DNA of 64,000 nucleotides from Salininema proteolyticum (GCF_042685645.1 NZ_JBHUNX010000001.1:4340001-4404000), one strand, 5' to 3'. Counted from the stretch's first letter, positions 50,701 to 59,851 are shown. Translations and numbers: made by a program. The notes: generated by a model not told the origin, from the sequence alone.

Positions 50701-52059
50701 TCAGCCCCAGGCCAGCGAGGCCATGCCCGGGTCGGCCAGGAACTCGCCGACGTCGCGCAGGAACTTGGAGCCCTGCTCACCGTCGATGAGCCGGTGGTCG
50801 AAGGACAGGCCCAGCTGGGTGACCTTGCGGACCTTGATCTCGCCCTCGTGCACCCACGGCTGGTCGCGGACCGCGCCGAACACGAGAATGGCCGACTCTC
50901 CCGGGGGGAGGATCGGGGTCCCGGTGTCGACGCCGAAGGCGCCCACGTTGGTGATGGAGAAGGTCCCGCCGGCCATGTCGGCCGGGGAGGTCTTCCCGTC
51001 GCGCGCGGTGGCGACCAGGTCGCCGAACGCCCCGGCCAGGCCGTGCAGGCTGAGCGTCTGCGCGGCCTTGACGTTGGGGACGATGAGGCCGCGCGGCGTG
51101 GCGGCGGCGATGCCGAGGTTGACGTCCTGCTTGACGACGATCTCCCCGGCGGCCTCGTCCCACTTGGCGTTCATCATCGGGTGGCGCTTGACGGCGGCGA
51201 TGCAGGCCTTGGCGACCAGCAGCAACGGCGTCACCTTGACGTCGGCGAAGTCCGGGTGCTGCTTGAGCTTCTTGACCGTGTCCATCATCTCGGTGACGTC
51301 GACGGTGTAGAAGACGGTCACGTGGGGCGCGGTGAAGGCGCTCTGCACCATGTTCGCGGCGGTCATCTTGCGGACGCCCTTGATCGGGATCCGCTCCTCG
51401 CCGCCGGTGGGGACGCCCTGGGCGGCGAAGCCCGCGGGAGCCGCGGACCCGGCGGAGGGCGCCGCGGCGCCTCCCTGAGAGGCCTGCTGGACGTCGTCGC
51501 GCGAGATGGTGCCGTTCGGCCCGGTCGGGACGACGGTGTGCAGGTCGACGCCGAGGTCCTTGGCGAGCTTGCGCACCGGCGGCTTGGCCAGGACCGGCGA
51601 ACCGGTCGGGGCGGCCGGAGCCGGAGCGGCGGGCGCCGGTGCCGGAGTCGGCGCGGGTGCGGCCTGCGGAGCCTCGGGGGCTTCGTTCTTCTTGCGGCGG
51701 CGGCGGCGCTTCGGGGCCTCCTCGGAGGCTCCGTAACCGACCAGGTTGGGGGTGCGCTTCGGCGCCTCCTCCTGGGCCGGCGCCTCGGCCGGGGCGTCCT
51801 CGGCGGCGGCCGCGCCCTCGACCTCGAAGGTCGCCAGCGGGGAGCCGACGTCGAGGACGACGCCCTCCTCTACGTGCTGCACCTTCACGGTGCCGTCGTA
51901 GGGGCTGGGCACCTCGACGAGCGCCTTGGCGGTCTCGACCTCCACGAAGGGCTGGTTGAGCTTGACGTCGTCGCCTGGCTTGACCAGCCAGTTGACGACC
52001 TCTCCCTCGGTCAGACCCTCACCGAGGTCGGGCAGATTGAATACTATCTCCTGAGCCAT
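50701..52059 (-). CDS. 2-oxo acid dehydrogenase E2 (dihydrolipoamide acyltransferase)
   Basis: 452 residues: one lipoyl domain (lipoyl-Lys in VETAKALVEVPS, about residue 46), an Ala/Pro linker, the E3-binding domain (LAKPPVRKLAKDLGVDLHTV...GTISRDDV), and the catalytic domain with SFDHRLIDG (HxxxDG). In actinomycetes with homodimeric AceE, such three-gene sets usually act on branched-chain 2-oxo acids (bkd); pyruvate cannot be excluded. Third gene of the operon, 11 bases after E1-beta. GGGAGAGGG precedes the ATG. Confidence 0.93.
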   Translation of the reverse strand: MAQEIVFNLPDLGEGLTEGEVVNWLVKPGDDVKLNQPFVEVETAKALVEVPSPYDGTVKVQHVEEGVVLDVGSPLATFEVEGAAAAEDAPAEAPAQEEAPKRTPNLVGYGASEEAPKRRRRRKKNEAPEAPQAAPAPTPAPAPAAPAPAAPTGSPVLAKPPVRKLAKDLGVDLHTVVPTGPNGTISRDDVQQASQGGAAAPSAGSAAPAGFAAQGVPTGGEERIPIKGVRKMTAANMVQSAFTAPHVTVFYTVDVTEMMDTVKKLKQHPDFADVKVTPLLLVAKACIAAVKRHPMMNAKWDEAAGEIVVKQDVNLGIAAATPRGLIVPNVKAAQTLSLHGLAGAFGDLVATARDGKTSPADMAGGTFSITNVGAFGVDTGTPILPPGESAILVFGAVRDQPWVHEGEIKVRKVTQLGLSFDHRLIDGEQGSKFLRDVGEFLADPGMASLAWG

Positions 52060-52070
52060 GACCCTCTCCC

Positions 52071-53039
52071 TCAGTACTCGAACGTGGCGTCGACGGCGTC
52101 GAGGATGCGGTCCACACTGGGGCGGAAGTCGTCCTCGTGGCGGCTGGCCGGATACGGCACATCGTAGCCCGTGACCCGCTGGACGGGTGCCTCAAGAGAG
52201 TAGAAGCAGGACTCGGTCAGGTGCGCGGCGATCTCCGAGCCCAGTCCGAGGGTCTTGGAGGCCTCGTGGACGACCACGGCGCGGCCGGTGCGGCGCACCG
52301 ACTCCTCCAGGACCGGCCAGTCGACCGGGGAGAGCGAGCGCAGGTCGATGACCTCGGCGGAGCGTCCCTCCTCGGCGGCGGCGTCGGCCGAGGCCAGGAG
52401 CTGGTCGGTTGTGGCGCCGTAGCCGATCAGGGTCACGTCGGAGCCCTGGCGCAGGGTGCGGGCCTCGTAGAGGCCGGACGGGGCGCTGTCGGCGACCTCG
52501 CCCTTGGAGTGGTAGCGGCGCTTGGGCTCGAGGAAGACGATCGGGTCGTCGTCGGCGACGGCCTGCTGGATCATCCAGTGGGCGTCCTCCGGCGTCGACG
52601 GCGCGACGACCTTGAGCCCGGCGGTGTGGATGAAGTACGACTCGGGGCTCTCCGAGTGGTGCTCGACCGCGCCGATGCCGCCGGCGTAGGGAATGCGAAT
52701 GACCACGGGGAGGCGGACGTTGCCGCCGGACCGGTAGGGCATCTTGGCCAGCTGGGACACGATCTGGTCGAACGCCGGGTAGACGAAGCCGTCGAACTGG
52801 ATCTCCACCACCGGCCGGTAGCCGCGCAGGGCGAGGCCGATGGCGGTGCCGACGATGCCGGACTCGGCCAGCGGGGTGTCGATGACGCGGTCGGCGCCGA
52901 AGTCCTTCTTGAGGCCGTCGGTGACGCGGAAGACGCCGCCGAGGGCGCCCACGTCCTCGCCCATGACGAGGGTCTTGGCGTCGGTCTCCATGCTCTTGCG
53001 CAGGCCCTCGTTGAGGGCCTTGATCATGGTCATGCTCAT
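52071..53039 (-). CDS. 2-oxo acid dehydrogenase E1 beta subunit
   Basis: 322 residues of the transketolase-like pyrimidine-binding and C-terminal domains: MIKALNEGLRKSM, VMGEDVGALGGVF, IDTPLAESGIVGTAIGLALRG, QFDGFVYPAFDQIVSQLAKM, and the C-terminal GYGATTDQL. It pairs with the alpha subunit encoded just upstream (4-base ATGA overlap). Together they decarboxylate a 2-oxo acid and transfer the acyl group to lipoyl-E2. Confidence 0.95.
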   Translation of the reverse strand: MSMTMIKALNEGLRKSMETDAKTLVMGEDVGALGGVFRVTDGLKKDFGADRVIDTPLAESGIVGTAIGLALRGYRPVVEIQFDGFVYPAFDQIVSQLAKMPYRSGGNVRLPVVIRIPYAGGIGAVEHHSESPESYFIHTAGLKVVAPSTPEDAHWMIQQAVADDDPIVFLEPKRRYHSKGEVADSAPSGLYEARTLRQGSDVTLIGYGATTDQLLASADAAAEEGRSAEVIDLRSLSPVDWPVLEESVRRTGRAVVVHEASKTLGLGSEIAAHLTESCFYSLEAPVQRVTGYDVPYPASRHEDDFRPSVDRILDAVDATFEY

Positions 53040-54205
53040 CGGGCGTCGCTCCCTTCCTCCAGCGAGGCGCGGAACTCGACCGCGTCACGGCGCTGCTCTT
53101 CCAATTCCACCGGGTTGTCCACGTAGACGTGGTCGAACATCTGGCTCACGTCCGGGTCCGGCAGGTTGATGACCCTGTCGCGGAGGGTGCGCACGGCCTC
53201 GTCGGCCTTGGCGTCGACGGACTCGAAGAAGGCCTCGTCGGCCAGTCCCGCGTTCTCCAGCCACTTGCGGTAGCGGGTGATGGGGTCCTTGTCCTTCCAC
53301 GCCTCTTCCTCGTCCTTGTCCCGGTAGCGGGTGGCGTCGTCGGAGGTCGTGTGGGGCGCCATGCGGTAGGTGACGGCCTCGATGAGCGAGGGTCCCTCTC
53401 CCAGGCGGGCCTTGGAGAGCGCGTCCTTGGTGACGGCGTAGCAGGCGAGGACGTCGTTGCCGTCCACGCGGTAGTCGCGGATGCCGAAGCCCGTGGCTCG
53501 CTGCGAGAGCGGGACCTTCGACTGGGTGGTGACGGGCTCGGAGATCGCGTACTGGTTGTTCTGGCAGAAGAACACGATCGGAGCGTCGAAGACGGAGGCG
53601 AAGACGAGGGACTCGTTGAAGTCTCCCTGGCTGGTGGCTCCGTCGCCGTGGTAGGTGATGACCGCTTCGCCGTCCTCGGTGCCCACGGCGCCGTCACGGG
53701 TGACGCCCATGGCGTAGCCGGTGGCGTGGAGCGTCTGCGAGGCGATGACGATCTCGTACATGTTGAACTTGTCGGTGTGGACGTCGCGTCCGCCGAGGTC
53801 TACTCCGCGGAACAGCGAGAACGCGCTGATGACGTCGAGCCCGCGAGCGTACTGGACGCCGATCTCGCGGTAGGACGGGAAGACGTGGTCGTTGGCCGAC
53901 AGCGCCTTGCCCGAGCCGATCTGGGCTCCCTCCTGGCCCAGCATGGAGGGCCAGAGGCCGAGGTGGCCCTGGCGTTGGAGGGCGGTGCCCTGAGCGTCGA
54001 GGTTCCGCGCGACTACGAGGTCTTCGTAGAGTCCGCGGTACTCGTCGTCGCTCAGATCGACGTCGAAGTCGGGGTTCTTGCGGCGTTCGCCGTCCGGGGT
54101 GATCAGTTGGACGAACTGAGGTTCGTTCGCCTTGGAGGAAGAACTTTGACGGCTCTTGGCCGTCTTCTTCTTGGTTGGACGCGGCGAGTTTTCACCTGTG
54201 CCCAT
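53036..54205 (-). CDS. 2-oxo acid dehydrogenase E1 alpha subunit
   Basis: 389 residues. TPP-binding motif GDGATSQGDFNESLVFASVF...NNQYAIS is complete, and YRMAPHTTSDDATRYR is the phosphorylation-loop region of the family. A basic/Ser-rich N-terminus (PTKKKTAKSRQSSSSK) precedes it. Start ATG 54205 has GAGGAGG 6 bases upstream; the longer frame to 54280 does not. First gene of the E1alpha-E1beta-E2 operon; no E3 gene is in the window. Confidence 0.95.
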   Translation of the reverse strand: MGTGENSPRPTKKKTAKSRQSSSSKANEPQFVQLITPDGERRKNPDFDVDLSDDEYRGLYEDLVVARNLDAQGTALQRQGHLGLWPSMLGQEGAQIGSGKALSANDHVFPSYREIGVQYARGLDVISAFSLFRGVDLGGRDVHTDKFNMYEIVIASQTLHATGYAMGVTRDGAVGTEDGEAVITYHGDGATSQGDFNESLVFASVFDAPIVFFCQNNQYAISEPVTTQSKVPLSQRATGFGIRDYRVDGNDVLACYAVTKDALSKARLGEGPSLIEAVTYRMAPHTTSDDATRYRDKDEEEAWKDKDPITRYRKWLENAGLADEAFFESVDAKADEAVRTLRDRVINLPDPDVSQMFDHVYVDNPVELEEQRRDAVEFRASLEEGSDAR

Positions 54206-54264
54206 GGTCGCCTCCTCGAATTCAAGAGATACCGGTACATCTAGCATCGCAGAAGGGCGGGGGT

Positions 54265-54273
54265 TGTGGACAA
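54265..54273 (-). promoter_or_regulatory. Isolated perfect DnaA box upstream of the E1-alpha operon
   Basis: TGTGGACAA, complement TTGTCCACA, 60 bases upstream of the E1-alpha start. It is 30 kb from oriC; it could be chance or a DnaA-responsive promoter. Confidence 0.4.
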
Positions 54274-54474
54274 CCGCCACCGGTCAATTACAATGAGTGG
54301 GTTTCCAGAAGCGATTTGTAACCGTGCTTTGCCGGACATACGCGGACATAGCACAGGCAGTCGGACACAACTGTGTGACCAGAGAACCTCTGGGTTAGTG
54401 AGCGGTTTCCCACAGTGTTCGGCCGGTGGGGTGATGGACACCGGTCGGGCTCGGGAGGCCGCGGGAGGTGGCTG

Positions 54475-55923
54475 ATGCGAAGCGGAGACCGGACCGCGAT
54501 GGGTGGGGACCGATCGGGCGGGACAGGATCCGACAGGACCGGGGCCGAGGACGGCGACGTCGCCGGCGAACCCGGGGACCGAACCGGCACGGCGCGCGCC
54601 GATGAGGGCGGCGCCGGAGCGGGTGGCTCCGCCGTGGGCGGCTCCCGGCCCGGTACGGGAATCGGGAAGGGCTCTCGTGCGGGCGTCGCCGACAGCGGCC
54701 GCGCCCGGATCCCCCTCGACGGAACCGGCCGTTCGGGGCCCCTGCCGTGGGCACGGGTGCCCCTGACCCTCGGGGCGCTGACCATCGGGGCGATGGCGGC
54801 GTTCGGCGGAGTGGGCCTCGGCGTCCTGCGCGAGATGGACGACTGGGCGCCTTTCCCGACACCGACCCCCGGCGCGATCGACACGGAGTTGCCGGAGGAG
54901 GACGGTCCCTCGAACGCGCCTCCCGCGTCCGAACCCGAACCGCCGCGCATCTCGGTTGACAGCCAGAGCCTCGACGCGGAGAAGGACGCCGTCGAGGCGG
55001 CCGGGAGCTCGGAGGGGAGAGGAGCGGAAGGCTCCGACGGGTCCGGCGCGCGACGCCTTCCGGAGAGCGGAAGGGCGGACGGGAACCCCAGGCTCAAGCT
55101 GACGCCCGAGAAGGAGGCGTCCCGCCCCTCGAATCCCGGCGAGGGCGGGCGGGTGCCCGAGAACGGGCGGCCGTGCGACCGGACGGGGCACCCCGTGCGG
55201 GGGCGCCACTGCGGGGACCGCGAGGGCAATCCGGGCCGGGGCCACGACGGGAGTCCCGGCGGGTCCGGGCTCTGGGTCGAGGCCTCGGAGGACGAGCTGC
55301 GCCTGGAGCTCAAGGAGGAGCGGACCCGGCTCTTCGTCGAGCTCGAGGTCGAGTATCCGGCCGCCCCGCCCATGGCCGAAGCGCCGCCGTTCATGGAACC
55401 GGAGGCGGACGAAGCGCCCGAGGCCTCTCCGAGCCGGGAGATGCTCGACGAGTCCGAGGTTTCCGGGGCGCCCGGGACCCTCGAAGAGGCCGATGGAACA
55501 GACGTGTCGGACGAGGCGGCGCCGACGCCGGAGCGCGAACGGGCCGGGGCCCCTGGGGAACCGGAGCCCGTCGCGGTGCCCGACGCCCCGCGCCACCAGC
55601 AGACGCCGGACGAGTCCGCACGAGCGGACGGGCCCGCCGGACCGGAGCCCTCCGAAGAACGGGGACCGGTCGCGGAGTCCGCTCCCGGCACTGACCCGGG
55701 CGCCGTCTCCGGCGCGGATCCCGGCTCGCCGGAACCGTTCCCGGAGGGGGAACCGCCCGAATCCGTCGAGGAGCCCGAAGAGCCCGGCTTCGCGGAGGGC
55801 ACCGACAATCCGGCGACCTCCGAGGACTCGGAGGAGGAGGGCGGCGCCCCCGCGGAAGACGGGGTTCCGTCCAACGAAGACGACGGGGGCGCGCCGAACG
55901 AAGGCGTCTCCGAGGCGCCCTGA
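54475..55923 (+). CDS. Bitopic membrane protein with long Glu/Pro-rich exterior
   Basis: 482 residues: a Gly/Asp/Arg-rich cytoplasmic N-terminus of about 95, a membrane helix (VPLTLGALTIGAMAAFGGVGLGVL), then about 360 residues extremely rich in Glu, Pro, Gly and Ala, with one more ordered stretch, LWVEASEDELRLELKEERTRLFVELEVEY, and two cysteine-bearing segments (RPCDRTGHPVRGRHCGDREG). No enzymatic motif. GGGAGG at 6 bases supports ATG 54475. Unknown function; possibly cell-wall spanning. Confidence 0.6.
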   Translation: MRSGDRTAMGGDRSGGTGSDRTGAEDGDVAGEPGDRTGTARADEGGAGAGGSAVGGSRPGTGIGKGSRAGVADSGRARIPLDGTGRSGPLPWARVPLTLGALTIGAMAAFGGVGLGVLREMDDWAPFPTPTPGAIDTELPEEDGPSNAPPASEPEPPRISVDSQSLDAEKDAVEAAGSSEGRGAEGSDGSGARRLPESGRADGNPRLKLTPEKEASRPSNPGEGGRVPENGRPCDRTGHPVRGRHCGDREGNPGRGHDGSPGGSGLWVEASEDELRLELKEERTRLFVELEVEYPAAPPMAEAPPFMEPEADEAPEASPSREMLDESEVSGAPGTLEEADGTDVSDEAAPTPERERAGAPGEPEPVAVPDAPRHQQTPDESARADGPAGPEPSEERGPVAESAPGTDPGAVSGADPGSPEPFPEGEPPESVEEPEEPGFAEGTDNPATSEDSEEEGGAPAEDGVPSNEDDGGAPNEGVSEAP

Positions 55924-56214
55924 CGGCCCTCCCCCGCCGCCCGTCTGCATCTGCAACTCTCCGATTCCCGCTCGCGATCGCCGCCGACGGCCCGCCACCT
56001 CCTGCGGGCCGCGCCGCGAGTCCGCGAAGGAACGCCGATATCCCTGACTGCCAGGGAGTTCCACGTCACAATGGAGCGATCGAAGCCCTCACCTGTTCGG
56101 ATGACTTAACAGGGGATTTTTCGCGAAGCCGTAACTTGCATATGCGAATTTCCGTTACAGATGACATAAGCAGGGTGATTTTTCACACGCGATTCGAGTG
56201 GGGGCCACAACAAC
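55924..56214. other. Intergenic region with AT-rich promoter zone
   Basis: The last 120 bases are AT-rich (TAACTTGCATATGCGAATTTCCG) and probably contain the promoter of the next gene. No ORF or RNA fold was recognised. Confidence 0.4.
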
Positions 56215-56775
56215 ATGGACATTTTCTCGCGCACAATGCTCTCCGCCTCGGCCGAAGGCGGACTCGTCTCTTCCCAGCTCACCAGGCACGTCCCATACCT
56301 CCGGCTGAACTCCTCGCCCGGCGACCGCGTCATCCTCCTGACCGCGGCCATGGGGTCCGACGGATACTCGGGCGGCGAGCACGTCCTCATGCTCACCGGT
56401 CGCCGCCTGGTCATCACGCGCCAGTCGCGACTCCTCAACCGGGTACGCGCCATCCTCGACGCCCCGGTCGAAGAGGTCGACCGCCTCCGGTGGTCGGCGG
56501 TTCCGGTCCGTCCGGGCGTCGAACTCAGCTTCGCCGCCGGAGGGGAGTACTTCCACTTCTGGCTGCCGGCGGGCCACTCGAAGCGCATGTGGCACATCGA
56601 CGCGCACCTCGCGGTGGTCTTCCGCCGCCCGGGGGCCGAGTGCACGCCCATCGGCGACCACCCGCGCGGCGCGATGCCCGACCCGGTCCTGCTCGGAGCC
56701 CCGCCCGCGCCGCCGATCCCCGCGCAGACCGGCTTCCCGGCCCGCGAGCGCGGGCTGAGGATCTTCGGCGGCTAG
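56215..56775 (+). CDS. Conserved-looking protein with PH-like strands, unknown
   Basis: 186 residues. The central part GEHVLMLTGRRLVITRQSRLLNRVRAILDAPVEEVDRLRWSAV resembles a PH/GRAM-like barrel (alternating strands followed by a W-containing helix region), then FAAGGEYFHFWLPAGHSKRMWHID; a Pro/Ala-rich tail follows. No signal or TM. ATG 56215 lacks a clear ribosome-binding site. Function unknown. Confidence 0.65.
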   Translation: MDIFSRTMLSASAEGGLVSSQLTRHVPYLRLNSSPGDRVILLTAAMGSDGYSGGEHVLMLTGRRLVITRQSRLLNRVRAILDAPVEEVDRLRWSAVPVRPGVELSFAAGGEYFHFWLPAGHSKRMWHIDAHLAVVFRRPGAECTPIGDHPRGAMPDPVLLGAPPAPPIPAQTGFPARERGLRIFGG

Positions 56776-56932
56776 CCGTCCCCCGCTGTCCCGGCCCGCA
56801 CCCCGACGGGGCCGAGCGGCGCGGACCCTCGAACCGAACCCCGGCCGCCCCCGAGACCGCCGTACGGCGCGGAGACGCGGCAACGAACCCCAACCCGTCG
56901 CAGGACCGACGGGCACCCGGGCGCCCTCGGCG

Positions 56933-56973
56933 AAAAAGAAGGCCGGTTCCAGGATCGGAATCCCGGAACCGGC
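56933..56973 (-). terminator. Terminator of the dimethylargininase-like gene
   Basis: Stem GCCGGTTCC / GGAACCGGC (56942-56950, 56965-56973) extended by GGAT/ATCC inside, followed on the minus strand by CTTCTTTTT. Confidence 0.88.
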
Positions 56974-57008
56974 GGTCGTCGACAGGCCGGAGGCCTGGGA
57001 GCCGAGCG

Positions 57009-57848
57009 TCAGCGGCGCAGCTCGGCGGTGCAGCACTTGACCGACCCGCCGCCCTTCTTCAGCTCGGACAGGTCGATCGGCACGACGGTGAAGCCCTCGG
57101 CGGCGAGCTTCTCGCCCAGCGCCTCCGCCTCGGCGTTGATGAAGACGTTCTCCCCGTCGGAGACGAAGTTCAGACCGAACGCGGCGCCGTCCTCCTCGGT
57201 GGCGATGACGGCGTCGGGGAACAGGTTGCGCAGCATGACCTGCGAGTCGGCCGAGAAGGCCTCCGGCAGGTAGCAGATCCGGCGGTCGTCGAGCACCGCC
57301 AGGGCGGTGTCGAGGTGGTAGTAGCGGTCGTCGACCAGCCGCAGCGACACGACGGGGCGGCGCAGCACCTCGCCCGCCTCGGCATGGGCGGCGGGGTCGG
57401 TGCGGAAGCCCCATCCGGCGAGGATCAGGCCGGGCCCCTCGACGTACGTGAAGTCGCCTTCGCCCTCGTTGACGAACCGGGGCGCGTGGAACGCCCAGTC
57501 GTCGGGACGGTCGGCGTACCAGTCGGCGTGCGAGGCCGCTTCGTCGGAGCGCTCCGGGTAGCGGAACCGGGCGCCGTAGACGCGTCCGTCCACGCTGAAG
57601 GCCCCGTTGGCGGAGAAGACCATGTCCGGGAGTCCCGGCTGGGGTTCGAGCTCCACGACCTCGTGGCCGTGGGCGAGGTAGGCGTCCTTGAGGGTTTCCC
57701 ACTGGCTCGCCGCGAGGGCGGCGTCGACCGGTTGGGAGGTGTCCATCCACGGGTTGATGGCGTACTCCACCGCGTAGTGCGAGGGGCGGCACATCAGGAA
57801 GGTTCGTGAATCACCTCGTCCGGCACTGTTCCGTGCATAGGTCTGCAT
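57009..57848 (-). CDS. Dimethylargininase/arginine deiminase-like amidinohydrolase
   Basis: 279 residues of the guanidino-group-modifying (pentein) fold: FLMCRPSHYAVEYAINPWM, GLPDMVFSANGAF, RFVNEGEGDF, the catalytic His in DDRYYHLDT, and the nucleophile Cys near the C-terminus in GGSVKCCTAELR. This matches DDAH-type proteins; in actinobacteria they may act on dimethylarginine, arginine or ornithine derivatives. Start ATG 57848 lies 7 bases after a TATGAT -10 box, so the mRNA is probably leaderless. Monocistronic with its own terminator. Confidence 0.9.
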   Translation of the reverse strand: MQTYARNSAGRGDSRTFLMCRPSHYAVEYAINPWMDTSQPVDAALAASQWETLKDAYLAHGHEVVELEPQPGLPDMVFSANGAFSVDGRVYGARFRYPERSDEAASHADWYADRPDDWAFHAPRFVNEGEGDFTYVEGPGLILAGWGFRTDPAAHAEAGEVLRRPVVSLRLVDDRYYHLDTALAVLDDRRICYLPEAFSADSQVMLRNLFPDAVIATEEDGAAFGLNFVSDGENVFINAEAEALGEKLAAEGFTVVPIDLSELKKGGGSVKCCTAELRR

Positions 57849-57884
57849 AGTGAGAATCATAAGCACACCTGTTGCGTGTGAGAA
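57849..57884 (-). promoter_or_regulatory. Leaderless promoter of the dimethylargininase-like gene
   Basis: TTCTCA (57879-57884), exactly 17 bases, TATGAT (57856-57861), then 7 bases to the ATG, so transcription should begin at the start codon. The spacer contains CACACGCAACAGGTGTG, with CACAC/GTGTG half-sites that could bind a regulator. Confidence 0.6.
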
Positions 57885-58000
57885 GGCCGGGACGGTCGGA
57901 ATCGGGGTGACTTTCAGCGCTTTTCCCGGCTGCGCGTTCCTGCGTGGCGGGGAGGGAAACCAGTTCTCCGCCCGCAACGGCCGTGTGGGAGATTTGGGGG

Positions 58001-58351
58001 ATGGCCGTTGAGATGTCCCGGGAGGAGTTCGAGGAGGCCGTCGGTGACGCCCTCGACTCGATTCCGGAGAAGCTTCTGACCGTGATGGACAACGTGGTGA
58101 TCCTGGTGGAGGAGGAGCCGCCGCCGGGGGAGGACCTGTTCGGGCTGTACGAGGGGATCGCGCTCACCGAACGGGGGAGCGACTACAGCGCGGTGCTTCC
58201 GGACACGATCACGATCTTCCGGGGGCCGCACCTGCGGTACGCGGACGGCCGCAACGGCCTGGTGGAGGAGATCCGGACGACGGTGGTGCACGAGATCGCG
58301 CACCATTTCGGGATCGACGACGACCAGCTCCACGAGCTGGGATGGGGCTAG
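58001..58351 (+). CDS. Small zincin metallopeptidase (MinP/DUF1025 type)
   Basis: 116 residues: MSREEFEEAVGDALDSIPEKLLTVMDNVVILVEEEPP, LFGLYEGIALTERG, and the zinc motif VVHEIAHHFGIDD (HExxH, third ligand Asp/His downstream). This is the possible metal-dependent peptidase family of about 115-130 residues common in actinobacteria; physiological substrate unknown. Start 58001 is preceded by a GGGGG tract. Confidence 0.88.
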   Translation: MAVEMSREEFEEAVGDALDSIPEKLLTVMDNVVILVEEEPPPGEDLFGLYEGIALTERGSDYSAVLPDTITIFRGPHLRYADGRNGLVEEIRTTVVHEIAHHFGIDDDQLHELGWG

Positions 58352-58436
58352 GCGGCGGGACCGGGCGCGTTCGGCTCGTCCAGCGCGTCCGCCCGCTCCG
58401 GCGGGCGAGGCGCTCGCAGTCTCCCCGCCGAAGCGC

Positions 58437-59360
58437 CTAGCGGTCGGACTCTCCGGTGCGGCGGAGGGCGTCCAGCCAGGACTGCGCGGCGTCGTAGTCC
58501 TCGTCCGTCATGCCCGGGAGCGGGGAGAGGGGCGGATCGATCCACTGGCGCTCGTAGGAGCCGAGGAAGCGCAGGCCCGCGCCGGAGCGGCGGAGCGCGG
58601 CTAGGGCGTCGCCCACGCGGGCGTCCTCTATGTGGCCCGTGCAGTCCAGGAGGAAGACGTAGCGTCCGAGCCCCTCGCCGGTGGGGCGGGACTCGATCTT
58701 GGTGAGGTTGATGCCGCGCACCGAGAACGCGGTGAGCACGTTGAGCAGGGCGCCGACCTGGTCGTGTCGAATGTAGACGGCCAGGGAGGTGACGTCGTTG
58801 CCAGTCCGCGCGGCGGGGGCGGAGGGGCGGCGCACGAGGAGGAAGCGGGTCGCGGCGCCCGGGTTGTCCCCGATGTCGTAGTCGAGGACGGGCAGGCCGT
58901 GGTCCTCGGCGGTGTGCGGGGCGCAGACGCAGGCGTCGGCGGCGCCGGTCTCGGCGGCCGTGGCCCCGGCGGCGGTGGAGAGCACCTCGACGGTGTCGGC
59001 GTCGGGCAGTTCGCGGCGCAGGTACTGGCGGACCTGGGCGAGCGCGTGGGGGTGGGAGGCGACCGTGGCGATCTCGCCGCGCGGCCTGGACGAGGCGAGC
59101 ACGAAGGTCACCGGGTGGACGGCCTCGGCGGAGACGAGCAGCGGATCGCCGTGCAGCAGTTGGTCGATGGTGACGTTGACAGTGCCCTCGTGGCTGTTCT
59201 CGACCGGCACGAACCCGGCGTCGAGGTTCCCGGACCGGACGGCGTCGAGCACGTCGGGGATGGAGGGCATGGGTTCCTTCTCGCTGCCGGAGGCGGCGGG
59301 CATGGCGTTGAGCGCCGCCTCGGTGAAGGTTCCACGCGGTCCGAGATAGCCGATTTTCAT
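58437..59360 (-). CDS. pheA: Prephenate dehydratase
   Basis: 307 residues; converts prephenate to phenylpyruvate for phenylalanine synthesis. MKIGYLGPRGTFTEAAL starts the catalytic domain, with VPVENSHEGTVN and the TRF motif (ATRFLLVRRP). The ACT regulatory domain follows: TSLAVYIRHDQVGALLNVLTAF, ESRPTGEGLGRYVFLLDC, which allows feedback inhibition by phenylalanine. Stand-alone rather than fused to chorismate mutase, the usual actinobacterial form. Confidence 0.96.
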   Translation of the reverse strand: MKIGYLGPRGTFTEAALNAMPAASGSEKEPMPSIPDVLDAVRSGNLDAGFVPVENSHEGTVNVTIDQLLHGDPLLVSAEAVHPVTFVLASSRPRGEIATVASHPHALAQVRQYLRRELPDADTVEVLSTAAGATAAETGAADACVCAPHTAEDHGLPVLDYDIGDNPGAATRFLLVRRPSAPAARTGNDVTSLAVYIRHDQVGALLNVLTAFSVRGINLTKIESRPTGEGLGRYVFLLDCTGHIEDARVGDALAALRRSGAGLRFLGSYERQWIDPPLSPLPGMTDEDYDAAQSWLDALRRTGESDR

Positions 59361-59670
59361 GGACCAAAGCTATCAGGAGCGAGTTCGCGCACGTGGGGAG
59401 GCGAGGCCGGCCATGTCGTCGGCCAAGCCGTTCGCTCCGGGGCCTCCGCGCGTGGAGGGGCGTCAGCAAGCGCCTCAGCAACCGGGTGCGAATCCCCGGG
59501 GTGTTCGCGCGCGGAGAGGGGTTCGTCCGCCCGAGTCCTGCTCCAAGCGCGTTCGCGCACGTGGGGAGGCGGGATGCGGGCTCTATGACTGCTGTCTCAC
59601 CGCGACCCCGCAGTGGACGGGTGGGAGGCGGTCACGTATATTTGGTGGGACTTCACGACTCGTCGTGAGG
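59361..59670. repeat. Intergenic region with a 21-bp direct repeat
   Basis: About 310 bases between pheA and tRNA-Glu, without a gene. GTTCGCGCACGTGGGGAGGC plus one G occurs exactly at 59383-59403 and 59551-59571, with a degraded copy at about 59501. The meaning is unknown; one copy lies 23 bases from the pheA start. tRNA-Glu promoter elements should be at the right end. Confidence 0.6.
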
Positions 59671-59743
59671 GCCCCGTTCGTCTAGTGGCCTAGGACGCCG
59701 CCCTTTCAAGGCGGTAACGCCGGTTCGAATCCGGTACGGGGTA
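59671..59743 (+). tRNA. tRNA-Glu(TTC)
   Basis: A 73-base cloverleaf: acceptor GCCCCGT / ACGGGGT (one G-U), D-arm GTCTAGTGGCCTAGGAC, anticodon TTC in CTTTCAA, T-arm GCCGGTTCGAATCCGGT, discriminator A, followed by genomic CCA (59744-59746). It lies 250 bases upstream of the carrier-protein operon. Confidence 0.97.
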
Positions 59744-59762
59744 CCACTCCTCCTTCTCTTCC

Positions 59763-59787
59763 AGCCGCCTTCGGGCGGCTTTTTTCA
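59763..59787 (+). terminator. Terminator of tRNA-Glu
   Basis: AGCCGCC-TTCG-GGCGGCT followed by six further T, a textbook intrinsic terminator with a tetraloop. Confidence 0.95.
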
Positions 59788-59851
59788 TGCCCTCCCCAAG
59801 CTGGCTCTTCTGCCGGTATCTCCTGTTCACGGGCCTGACACTTCGCGGTTC

